Source: a virus
IMG/VR virus record: IMGVR_UViG_3300021964_009677
Location: 1 to 45,161 of that record
DNA length: 45,161 nucleotides
Direction: 5' to 3' (one strand)
Shown here: positions 7,097 through 14,394 of the stretch, piece after piece
Numbering within the stretch: position 1 is the first letter of the stretch
Layout of the letters: every line of letters starts with the position of its first letter
Notes under the pieces: model-generated
What the model was told of the DNA's origin: nothing
Databases searched by the model: none
The model's input: only the letters and a program-made list of their open reading frames with translations
Program-made: the position numbers and the translations under genes

Positions 7097-8342
7097 GTAT
7101 TCTCTCCACAATTTTTGTTGTGCTGTGTCCTTCTACTGTAGGAAAAATAACAACATCAGCTAAACCGTTGCCTACTACAGTATGGATACTATAATCGCCA
7201 CCTTTTACTATTATACTAGGTTTTACTTTTTTTATCAAGTCTATAGGAGTGTCTTCTTCAAAAATAATTACTTCGTCTACCCACGGTAAAGTTTCTAATT
7301 GTTCTTTTCTTTTATCTTGATTATTCAGTGGTCTATCGTTTCCTTTTAGACGTTTAGTGCTTGCGTCTGAATTAATACCAACAACTAATTTTTCACCTTT
7401 GGATTTTGCAAATTCTAATAGTTTAAGATGTCCTGTATGCAGTATATCAAATACACCATTAGTAAAAATAATTTCTCTTTTTAGATCTTCGTGCGTCACT
7501 ACATGCACACCCCTGTGTTCAACTGCTCTAGCAGCTGCATAGCATGCCTTTTCAGCACCTAAAAAAACATCCTGTGTAGTTTGCAAGTAGTATGCAATCA
7601 CTGCTAAAACTGTGTCTCCTGCTCCTGTGACATCTGCTACTTCTTTAACAGGTTCTTTGAAATGTGCAAATTCGCCTTTATGATTGTGTACATAAATTCC
7701 TTTAGCACCATCTGTGACAACTAACCATTTCCAACCGTATTCTTTTATCTTCTCAAAAGCAGATGATTTTGAATATGTTCCAAACCAAGATTTGTATTCT
7801 TTCATGTTAGGTTTAACAAGGAATGCATCTTGATAATATTCAGGACTTTGTTTAGGATCAACTAAAACTATACAGTCTTTGCTAATTAATTCTTTTACAG
7901 TATCCTTTGTAATTGTGCCTTTGTTATAATCACTTATACATACAATATCTCCAGGCTGGACAGAGTTTTTTAACCTAGAAAACGATGCTTTGCCGTTATA
8001 CTTTTCTTCTCGGTCCCAGCGCATTATGTGTTGACCGCTTTGCCCTACTAATCTATTCTTTGTAGTTGTTATCTTTGCATCTATAGTAAAACCACAATCT
8101 ATATTTTCATATTTACTAAAGCATTCTATTAGTTTAAAACCTTCTTTGTCATCACCTATTGCACCAAATATTCCTATAGTACCTTCGAGACTTGCAATGT
8201 TAAGAGCAAGATTTGCTGCTCCGCCTGGTCTATTTTCTTGCCGTGTTTCTTTCAATACAGGAACAGGTGCTTCAGGACTTATACGATTGGCCTTGCCAAT
8301 TATCCACCTATCCAGCATAATATCGCCATAAACTTTTATCAT
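7083..8342 (-). CDS. hldE: Bifunctional heptose 7-phosphate kinase / heptose 1-phosphate adenylyltransferase
   Basis: A 419-residue fusion of a PfkB-type sugar kinase (residues 1-285) and a cytidylyltransferase-fold adenylyltransferase (290-419). The kinase shows RPGGAANLALN near residue 38 and the catalytic DVTGAGD with D243. The second domain shows TNGVFDILHTGH with H302 and H305 as the HxGH nucleotide motif, and later VKGGDYS. It is shorter than the about 477-residue E. coli HldE, mainly in the kinase and linker. With HldD it covers the kinase, adenylyl and epimerase steps of ADP-heptose synthesis. The isomerase GmhA and phosphatase GmhB are not in the window. It is the first gene of the operon; no Shine-Dalgarno is seen before its ATG. 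Confidence 0.92.
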   Translation of the reverse strand: MIKVYGDIMLDRWIIGKANRISPEAPVPVLKETRQENRPGGAANLALNIASLEGTIGIFGAIGDDKEGFKLIECFSKYENIDCGFTIDAKITTTKNRLVGQSGQHIMRWDREEKYNGKASFSRLKNSVQPGDIVCISDYNKGTITKDTVKELISKDCIVLVDPKQSPEYYQDAFLVKPNMKEYKSWFGTYSKSSAFEKIKEYGWKWLVVTDGAKGIYVHNHKGEFAHFKEPVKEVADVTGAGDTVLAVIAYYLQTTQDVFLGAEKACYAAARAVEHRGVHVVTHEDLKREIIFTNGVFDILHTGHLKLLEFAKSKGEKLVVGINSDASTKRLKGNDRPLNNQDKRKEQLETLPWVDEVIIFEEDTPIDLIKKVKPSIIVKGGDYSIHTVVGNGLADVVIFPTVEGHSTTKIVERIHDKT

Positions 8343-8349
8343 TATATGT

Positions 8350-8357
8350 TATTTACG
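8350..8357 (-). promoter_or_regulatory. Late-like promoter for hldE (CGTAAATA)
   Basis: The minus strand reads CGTAAATA, two mismatches from TATAAATA, only 7 bases before the hldE ATG. A matching copy faces the other way at 8391-8398, so the short gap holds a divergent pair. Confidence 0.5.
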
Positions 8358-8390
8358 CTATCAATATTGCTGATTTAGCAAAGTTGAATG

Positions 8391-8398
8391 CGTAAATA
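8391..8398 (+). promoter_or_regulatory. Late-like promoter (CGTAAATA), + strand
   Basis: The + strand reads GCGTAAATA, the same nine bases as the divergent element upstream of hldE. It ends 4 bases before the ATG at 8403. It argues for that ATG rather than the one at 8388, which would place the promoter inside the coding region. Confidence 0.5.
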
Positions 8399-8402
8399 TT
8401 AC

Positions 8403-9008
8403 ATGCTTACAATTAAACAAACAAATCTTCATAAAGAAAAAGCAGTAGGATCATTTTTTATAGACCATCCTATGCCTGTGCATACCTGCATGTTGAATGT
8501 TGAAGATAATAAAATTATTGAGCATTTTTTAAAGATAAAAAATACGCAAGAATCTGCACTAGACAATATTTCTGGCTGGACAAGTGACTTTAATATACAT
8601 GAAACACAGCCTATAGTTCTTGACCTGTTCAAACAAATAATAAAAATTTATACTAAAGAAATTTGTCCTATTAGAGGAAATCCAGAAAGCAAGTCATTAA
8701 CTATTGACGCTAATATGTGGTTTAGTGAATACTTACCAGAAGATTACGCTGATGAGCATTTCCATACATGTTTGCCTAGAATTAGTTTTGTTTACTATTT
8801 AGATTGCGAACAAGATTCTAGTCCATTAACGTTTTGTCAAAAACATCATTTACCGTATGGAGAGTATAAAACTGTGAAAGAAATTGATCTTGAAATTAAA
8901 CAAGGTATGTGTGTATTTTTTCCTCCTTTTTTATACCATAAAGTTGCAAAAACATCAAGTAAAAGATTTGTAATAGCAGGAAACATATTAGATGTCTACG
9001 GAGAATAA
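8403..9008 (+). CDS. Putative 2-oxoglutarate/Fe(II) oxygenase
   Basis: A 201-residue protein with a double-stranded beta-helix pattern of the putative 2OG-Fe(II) oxygenase family common in marine phages. Visible parts are H119-x-H121 (DEHFHTCLPRISFVYYLD), the turn VFFPPFLYHKV with the distal H179, and R188 (KRFVIAGN) as likely 2OG anchor. The first metal motif is HxH rather than the usual HxD. An upstream ATG at 8388 is in frame but lacks a ribosome site and overlaps the promoter-like element. The 3' end overlaps the radical SAM gene by 17 bases. The pair forms a small + strand cassette between - strand operons. Confidence 0.68.
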   Translation: MLTIKQTNLHKEKAVGSFFIDHPMPVHTCMLNVEDNKIIEHFLKIKNTQESALDNISGWTSDFNIHETQPIVLDLFKQIIKIYTKEICPIRGNPESKSLTIDANMWFSEYLPEDYADEHFHTCLPRISFVYYLDCEQDSSPLTFCQKHHLPYGEYKTVKEIDLEIKQGMCVFFPPFLYHKVAKTSSKRFVIAGNILDVYGE

Positions 9009-9936
9009 ATCACTTTGTGCTGCTTTTTGGCAACATACTAATATACGTCCAGGTGACAGAGTATATCCGTGCTGTCGTTTTAAGGCAAGCATAAAAAAGT
9101 TTGACGGAGACTTAGAAAATATTTTAGACAGTAAAGAATATAAAAATTTACAAAATTTAAGTAAGCAAGGTAAAAAAATTAATGGCTGTGAAAAATGTTA
9201 TTATGAAGAAGAAATTGGACATAAAAGTTTACGTCAAGAATTTAATGAAAAATATAGTTTTGAAAAGAAATTAACATATTTAGAGATTGGAATGGATAAC
9301 CTTTGCAACATGGCTTGTGATGGTTGCAATTCTGAGTTCAGCACTCAATGGATGGCAATCGAAAAAGAAAAATATGGTAAGCCATTGCACGGACATTTGA
9401 AAGTTGCAGATATAAACAAAATTCCAGAGTCTGTAGAAAAAATATTATTTTTAGGAGGGGAGCCGTTGCTTACTGACAAACACTTATCTCTGTTAAAAAC
9501 ACACCCACAACCTAATAAATGTCATGTTGTTTACAACACTAACACAAGTATTATACCTAACAAAAATTGCACAGATGTATGGAATAATTTTGCTAAAGTA
9601 AGTTTTATTGCAAGTATTGACGGATACAAAGAGGCTAATGAAAAAGTCCGCAAAGGCAGTGATTGGAAACAAACAGTAAACTTTTTAGAGTGGACTATTA
9701 ATAACAGTTATGATTTACAGATTAATTCTGTAATACATAAAAATAATTTATTTGAAATGTTTAAATTAGAAAAATTTATAAAAAACTATACTCCGAATTG
9801 GTATGTAAATGTTTTAACATATCCTTTTGAATTAGATATAAAAAACACACCCAATTCGGAATTAGAAAAATTTAAATTAAAGTTGGAAAAAAGTGATATT
9901 CCTAACAAAGAATTTATTACCAATCACATAAATTAG
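8992..9936 (+). CDS. Radical SAM protein with N-terminal twitch-like cysteine cluster
   Basis: A 314-residue protein. The radical SAM cluster motif is C105-x3-C109-x2-C112 (LCNMACDGC), followed by the SAM-binding GGEPL. Residues 1-80 carry a second set of cysteines (C9, C27-C28, C66, C69) in the pattern VYPCCRF and GCEKCYYEE, as in twitch-domain radical SAM proteins where an auxiliary iron-sulfur region comes first. The substrate is unknown; relatives act on peptides or small molecules. Its TAG overlaps the convergent stop of the heme-oxygenase-like gene (TTAG). It follows the 2OG-type gene by overlap, so the two probably work together. Confidence 0.85.
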   Translation: MSTENKSLCAAFWQHTNIRPGDRVYPCCRFKASIKKFDGDLENILDSKEYKNLQNLSKQGKKINGCEKCYYEEEIGHKSLRQEFNEKYSFEKKLTYLEIGMDNLCNMACDGCNSEFSTQWMAIEKEKYGKPLHGHLKVADINKIPESVEKILFLGGEPLLTDKHLSLLKTHPQPNKCHVVYNTNTSIIPNKNCTDVWNNFAKVSFIASIDGYKEANEKVRKGSDWKQTVNFLEWTINNSYDLQINSVIHKNNLFEMFKLEKFIKNYTPNWYVNVLTYPFELDIKNTPNSELEKFKLKLEKSDIPNKEFITNHIN

Positions 9937-10565
9937 TAAACTTCTGCTTCGTTCTTTTCTTGTAAATCGCCTGCTCTATTACCATGTACAATTAGTTCAG
10001 GATCACAATCCATACAGAAGTTAAACATACGGATTTTTAAATCATAAGAATAATTTACTTCTTCTGCCATAGCATCTGTCAATTTTGCATCTAGTTTTGC
10101 TCTTAATGAATCTACAGATTCGCTAAACTGGAACATTTTATTTGCGCCAGGCAGTTTGTTGAGGTCAATACGTGTGCTTAGTTCAAGTAAATCGCCGTGC
10201 ATAGCGTATGCATGAGCTAGAGCCTGCATTGTGTCATTAATGTCATCTTCAACAAGATGTTTAATTCTTTTTTGCATATCAGTAGTTGATCTGCTTGGCT
10301 GTGGCATTGTTTTTTTGCCTAGCATGCCCTTCCAAATTTCTTCAAAATCGTCACGAACATGTTCGTATCTTTTCAATGCTTCCATACCACTGAAAATACC
10401 CAATGGCTCAAGCCAATCTTCAATAGCATCGTATCTACCTAGTTGTTCCCAAAGATATATTGCATATCTTTCGTCTGTTATTTGACCGCTAAGTAATTTT
10501 TGATAAAAAGGGTGACTTTCTACCTCTTGTAATTTTTTAGCAGTTAGTGATCTCAAGTTTGACAT
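9933..10565 (-). CDS. Heme-oxygenase-like protein
   Basis: A 210-residue all-helical protein. Its N-terminus (LQEVESHPFYQKLLSGQIT) matches the proximal-histidine helix of heme oxygenases, with H18 as likely heme ligand, and YAIYLWEQLGRYDAIE fits the next helix. The distal helix keeps GDL (HGDLLELSTR) but lacks the GDLSGGQ motif of typical heme oxygenases. It could be a true heme oxygenase that has diverged, or a heme-oxygenase-fold protein with another substrate such as the metal-dependent relatives of this fold. A late promoter and a good AAGGATGG ribosome site precede it. No bilin reductase is adjacent. Confidence 0.7.
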   Translation of the reverse strand: MSNLRSLTAKKLQEVESHPFYQKLLSGQITDERYAIYLWEQLGRYDAIEDWLEPLGIFSGMEALKRYEHVRDDFEEIWKGMLGKKTMPQPSRSTTDMQKRIKHLVEDDINDTMQALAHAYAMHGDLLELSTRIDLNKLPGANKMFQFSESVDSLRAKLDAKLTDAMAEEVNYSYDLKIRMFNFCMDCDPELIVHGNRAGDLQEKNEAEVY

Positions 10566-10587
10566 ATTACCATCCTTACATTAATAT

Positions 10588-10595
10588 TATTTATC
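10588..10595 (-). promoter_or_regulatory. Late promoter (GATAAATA)
   Basis: The minus strand reads GATAAATA 22 bases before the ATG at 10565, with AAGGATGG in the leader. It lies in the 34-base gap between the SGNH-like gene and the heme-oxygenase-like gene. Confidence 0.65.
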
Positions 10596-10599
10596 AAAA

Positions 10600-11472
10600 T
10601 CATGGACGCCAACCATCGTCTGAAAACCCTTGTTGGTTCCTATTTACCCATCCTATTTTACTTAAAACAATAGGATTTTGGTCTTGTAAAATATGCGTAT
10701 ATTTATCAACCAGCTGTATTGCTTTATCATGTAAATGATCTACACCTAAATACGGTAATACATGCTGTTCTACATATTTTTTATGCTCATTGGGCAAAGG
10801 GTGAGTCTCTGGCAATAGATGGCTATTATATTTTTCTCCGACGTCTGGAATACTCTTTGGTCTGCTTGCAAAAAACTCATCAGTAGTAGAAAAATTCAAT
10901 GCATTTAGTATTGGTTCTACATCTAGTTTTATGTTATTTTCATATACAGATAGTATTTTTCCTAAGTTATCTATCGTTAAAAGAGTATTTTCTTTAAATT
11001 CATCATACACTTCATATGTTTCCGTAAATTTTCTAAAACCTGTGAAAAGAACCTTACAGCCTGTAGCTTGAAGGGCTAATCTAGCACTTGATATCATTGC
11101 ACAGTCACGCATTGTGCAATGTAAAAAATCTGCCCATTGCAATTCATCTTCATAATCAAAGTTATTAAGTGAAAACTTGGAAGTTTTTAGCCTAGCCATG
11201 TCGAACCCGCCTGGACAATACCACCCATTGTCTTCATGATATCTGTCTTCTCTAAACATGCTTGTCCATTGCACTAAAACAATATCATCTGGTGTAAATT
11301 TGTGCAGTGTATTTGCTTCAAATATTTTTGTAAAAATATACTGATTGCCAGCGCCGCTCTTACCCCAATTAAAAGTTTCGTATCCTAATTCTTTGTAGTG
11401 TGCTAGAACAATATCAGCCCATGTAGGATAAAAATACTGTGTCAAACTACATCCAAACGCAAATATTCTCAT
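10600..11472 (-). CDS. SGNH/GDSL-hydrolase-like protein, copy 2
   Basis: A 290-residue protein. It begins with FAFGCSLTQY, the block I of SGNH hydrolases with S9 as likely nucleophile, then a Gly turn in GKSGAGN and, near the C-terminus, HPLPNEH, which could supply the catalytic Asp/His pair in a variant form (Glu-His). The block III Asn is not obvious. It is a clear paralogue of the next gene (shared YPTWADI, FREDRY or FRDDRY, WYCPG or WHCPG, HPLP-x-EH). The ATG at 11472 overlaps the upstream TAA (TAATG). Members deacylate or deacetylate sugars and lipids; acting on a glycan fits the neighbourhood but is inference. Confidence 0.68.
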   Translation of the reverse strand: MRIFAFGCSLTQYFYPTWADIVLAHYKELGYETFNWGKSGAGNQYIFTKIFEANTLHKFTPDDIVLVQWTSMFREDRYHEDNGWYCPGGFDMARLKTSKFSLNNFDYEDELQWADFLHCTMRDCAMISSARLALQATGCKVLFTGFRKFTETYEVYDEFKENTLLTIDNLGKILSVYENNIKLDVEPILNALNFSTTDEFFASRPKSIPDVGEKYNSHLLPETHPLPNEHKKYVEQHVLPYLGVDHLHDKAIQLVDKYTHILQDQNPIVLSKIGWVNRNQQGFSDDGWRP

Positions 11473-12287
11473 TATTTTAAAATCCAATCATTTGAATTAG
11501 TATTCCAATCAGGCACTGGGTAATAACCGTTTGGTAATTTATATAGTTTTTCTTGCCAGTATTCTGCAAAATCCTTGTGCTTTGTACTTAGTTTTATATC
11601 TAATCTAGGTGCAAGTATGTTTTCAACATAAGAATAATGTTCTAAAGGTAAAGGATGATCTTCGATTATCCATTCTAAAGGACTGCTTTCGTGTCTATAC
11701 TTTGGTCTAGTGTTATCGTTTTCTACCCATTGATCAGATAAAAAATTCTGTACTGAACAAACATCTGGTGATAACCAAGTCTTATATTTTTCAAGAAAGT
11801 ATTTTATGTCGGTTATATCTAACAAGTCATTGTCACTGTAAGGATCAATTACATGAGTGCTTATTACTGTTGCACCTGTATTTTTTAAGCCTTCTAATGT
11901 GCTTGTAATTATCATACAATCTCTATATAGAAAATGTGCAAGGTCTTTCCATTGATTTTCGTTAGTATAAGTAAAATTGTTTATTGTTGCTGGTGCTGAA
12001 AACCTATTATGAAATATGCTGCCTGGACAATGCCATCCTTTACCATTAATATACCTATCATCTCGGAAGAAATTACTCCAACATATAACAATAATATCAT
12101 TTTTTGTAAAATTTTTGTTTGCGTGTTGCTCCCATATTCTACTTGATATTAATTGATTACCACTTCCAGTTCTTCCGTTGTTGAATCCTTCTATGTTGTT
12201 ATCCTTAAAATACTCAATTAAAATATCTGCCCAAGTAGGATATTGATATTTGGTATAACTACAACCGAAAGCATAAAAATTAGCCAT
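11472..12287 (-). CDS. SGNH/GDSL-hydrolase-like protein, copy 1
   Basis: A 271-residue paralogue of the gene at 10600-11472. It shows FYAFGCSYTKY with S10, GRTGSGN, FFRDDRY and EDHPLPLEH near residue 215. Tandem position and end-to-end similarity indicate a local duplication followed by strong divergence. AGGA precedes the ATG, and the start overlaps the end of the halogenase by 8 bases, so it is cotranscribed with it. Hydrolase activity is inferred from motif order only. Confidence 0.68.
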   Translation of the reverse strand: MANFYAFGCSYTKYQYPTWADILIEYFKDNNIEGFNNGRTGSGNQLISSRIWEQHANKNFTKNDIIVICWSNFFRDDRYINGKGWHCPGSIFHNRFSAPATINNFTYTNENQWKDLAHFLYRDCMIITSTLEGLKNTGATVISTHVIDPYSDNDLLDITDIKYFLEKYKTWLSPDVCSVQNFLSDQWVENDNTRPKYRHESSPLEWIIEDHPLPLEHYSYVENILAPRLDIKLSTKHKDFAEYWQEKLYKLPNGYYPVPDWNTNSNDWILK

Positions 12288-13737
12288 TGTGATTCCTGAT
12301 TATCTCAAGTATTTCTTTATGTCCTACAAATTTACCTGTTTTCAAAACGTTATCAAAGTCAAGCATTTTACTTTCACAATATTTTTGTACATTGTCTGGA
12401 AAGGAATGAAATTGTTTTGATAAACTTTTTTGGTCTAGCAGTCCTAGACTATACGCAACTATAAAGAAGTTCTTCGCTAAAAATAAAACACTATCACTAC
12501 CTAATGTGCAGTCGTTGTTGACCGGCATCCTGTGTTTCCACATGTCTAGTTTGTGACTTAGACTCGGAGTGAGTGGTAATGTTTTCACATGCTTCCAAAA
12601 TTCTGTATCATTTCTGCCTCCTAAATAATGTAGTTGAACAAAATCTAAAATATTTTCCATAATTGCTGTTGTTTCATTATTATACTGATCTATGTTGGAT
12701 TGATTATAACCAAAAATTTTGTTAGCAAGTAAAAAACTTTGTTGTATACTCGTGCCTATACTAGTTGCCTCTAGCGGCTCAACAAAATTTGCACTGAGTC
12801 CTATTGCACATACATTTTTTATCCACGGATTTTTAAGACACCCTGGTTCAAACTCAATTTTTTTCTTTACTTCAACAGTATGTCCTAGAAATTTTTCTAC
12901 TTCTGCTTTTGCATCATCTTCGTCTATAAAATTTTTGTCATAAATGTATCCGTTGCCTTTTCTCCCCCATACAGGAATACGAAACATCCACCCTGCATCC
13001 ATTGCACGTGCCAAAGTATAACTCGGATAATCATTATTTTCAGTTGGAAATACTATTGCTGTATTCAAAGGTAAGTGTTCTTTATAACTTTTCCATTTTG
13101 CCCCCATTTTGCCTATCAATAGTTTTTTAAATCCTGTAGAGTCTACATAAAAATCATAATTGTGTATAGATTTCCCTTGTAGGTAATTTATTGACCCGTC
13201 TTCGTTATAAAAAATATCATTAATTTCATCATCATATATTTTTATACCCTTTGATGTAGCAAAGTCTGTCAAAAATTCATTCAATTTTTGTGTATTGAAA
13301 TGATACTGACTTACTGGAGACTCTGTTATATTTTTTTCTTGTTCAGGAAGAAGAGAAACCAAACTATCCCAGTTTGGCGAAAGCACTAGGTCCTTTGGTT
13401 TTACATTCTTTGCCCCTAAATAACTATACATTATTGATATGTCGAAAAAGTTATCTGTAAAATAATGTTCAACACTATGCAAGTAATCTTCTTTACACCA
13501 ATTTTCAAACATTATACCTGTTTTATATGTTGCATCACAGTTTTTTATAATATCTTTGTGAGATAAACCAACATATTCCATAAAACTTTGCCAATGTTCT
13601 GTGGTTCCTTCACCTACGCCAATAGTGCCTATCTTAGATGAACGTATAATATCTATAATCATCTTAGGATATGTTTGTTTTAAGATTAATGCAGCGACAA
13701 ACCCTGCTGTGCCGCCTCCGACTACTGCTATCTTCAT
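12280..13737 (-). CDS. Flavin-dependent halogenase (tryptophan-halogenase family)
   Basis: A 485-residue protein. The FAD-binding GGGTAG is at 7-12 and VGEGTTE at 41-47. K72 in ATYKTGIMFENW sits where the catalytic Lys of PrnA-type halogenases is found. GWMFRIP at 249-255 is the WxWxIP block with the second Trp replaced by Phe, and FVEPLEATS holds E323 at the place of the second catalytic Glu. The family uses FADH2, oxygen and halide to halogenate aromatic substrates. A cyanophage relative, VirX1 of phage Syn10, has been reported to iodinate many substrates. No flavin reductase is seen here. It leads an operon with the two SGNH-like genes. The promoter abuts the ATG and no Shine-Dalgarno is visible. 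Confidence 0.9.
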   Translation of the reverse strand: MKIAVVGGGTAGFVAALILKQTYPKMIIDIIRSSKIGTIGVGEGTTEHWQSFMEYVGLSHKDIIKNCDATYKTGIMFENWCKEDYLHSVEHYFTDNFFDISIMYSYLGAKNVKPKDLVLSPNWDSLVSLLPEQEKNITESPVSQYHFNTQKLNEFLTDFATSKGIKIYDDEINDIFYNEDGSINYLQGKSIHNYDFYVDSTGFKKLLIGKMGAKWKSYKEHLPLNTAIVFPTENNDYPSYTLARAMDAGWMFRIPVWGRKGNGYIYDKNFIDEDDAKAEVEKFLGHTVEVKKKIEFEPGCLKNPWIKNVCAIGLSANFVEPLEATSIGTSIQQSFLLANKIFGYNQSNIDQYNNETTAIMENILDFVQLHYLGGRNDTEFWKHVKTLPLTPSLSHKLDMWKHRMPVNNDCTLGSDSVLFLAKNFFIVAYSLGLLDQKSLSKQFHSFPDNVQKYCESKMLDFDNVLKTGKFVGHKEILEIIRNHNG

Positions 13738-13742
13738 GATAA

Positions 13743-13750
13743 TATTTATA
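13743..13750 (-). promoter_or_regulatory. T4-type late promoter for the halogenase (TATAAATA)
   Basis: The minus strand reads TATAAATA exactly and ends 5 bases before the ATG at 13737. With T4 late spacing the transcript would start on the A of the ATG. No Shine-Dalgarno is present. Confidence 0.65.
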
Positions 13751-13787
13751 GACCCAACCAGTTCTTAGTAAACAGGTGTGATTGACT

Positions 13788-13795
13788 TGTAAATA
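13788..13795 (+). promoter_or_regulatory. Late-like promoter (TGTAAATA), + strand
   Basis: The + strand reads TGTAAATA, one mismatch from the T4 late consensus, ending 5 bases before the ATG at 13801. It forms a divergent pair with the halogenase promoter. No Shine-Dalgarno is present. Confidence 0.55.
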
Positions 13796-13800
13796 ACTGT

Positions 13801-14394
13801 ATGCAAACAGTCCCTTTATTTGATCATAGCCTTTATGCAATAGAATTTGAAAACCATAAAGAAAACAAAGAAAAAGCTCTAAAGGTTATACACGATATTT
13901 CACAAAAAAGCATAAATTGCAATAATATGCATCATGCTCAAGTGCATCAAACAGTTCCTGGCCTTCAAATGAATAATGCTTTTAAGTATGTTGTAAAATC
14001 TCAAGGCTTAGGACAATTTGCACAACAGATGCATAGAAATATAGGTCTTCCAGCAGAAAGAGATTTGCAAGTTGTCAATATGTGTGCTTATATTGTTCCT
14101 CCCGGGGCACAATTAAAGATGCACGATCAGTATGGCTTTTATTCTGCAAATTATTTCATACATTCTCCTGCAAATTCAGGAATGTTTATCATAGATTCTA
14201 ATATACACTGTAGATTTTTTGAATTAGTAGGAGTCACTGAGCAAAACGAATGGAATTCACACACTAGAGCTTTCAATATGCCAGAAAGCGGCTGTTATAT
14301 TGTGCCAAGTCATCTAAAAGTTGGAACTACTACGAACAATAGCGATGATACTGCTGTAATTTTACAATTTGTACTAGACGTTGTTGAAAAATAA
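13801..14394 (+). CDS. 2OG-Fe(II)-oxygenase-fold protein with altered metal site
   Basis: A 197-residue protein with the beta-helix pattern of the putative 2OG-Fe(II) oxygenase family of marine phages: a strand and turn around LKMHDQYGFYSANYFI (H108), the mid-strand SGMFIIDS, and the closing turn IVPSHLKVGTTTNN. The usual distal histidine of this turn is replaced (V174 at its place by eye), while H171 lies three residues earlier. The metal site is therefore altered or shifted, and activity is uncertain. It starts a + strand two-gene cassette. Its TAA overlaps the next ATG (TAATG). Confidence 0.55.
   Translation: MQTVPLFDHSLYAIEFENHKENKEKALKVIHDISQKSINCNNMHHAQVHQTVPGLQMNNAFKYVVKSQGLGQFAQQMHRNIGLPAERDLQVVNMCAYIVPPGAQLKMHDQYGFYSANYFIHSPANSGMFIIDSNIHCRFFELVGVTEQNEWNSHTRAFNMPESGCYIVPSHLKVGTTTNNSDDTAVILQFVLDVVEK

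Noticed and set aside
9933-10565. Calling the heme-oxygenase-like gene a phycobilin-synthesis gene (ho1 or pebS)
   Set aside because: It is not a bilin reductase, the distal heme motif is missing and no pebA, pebS or pcyA is near, so the specific name is not supported.
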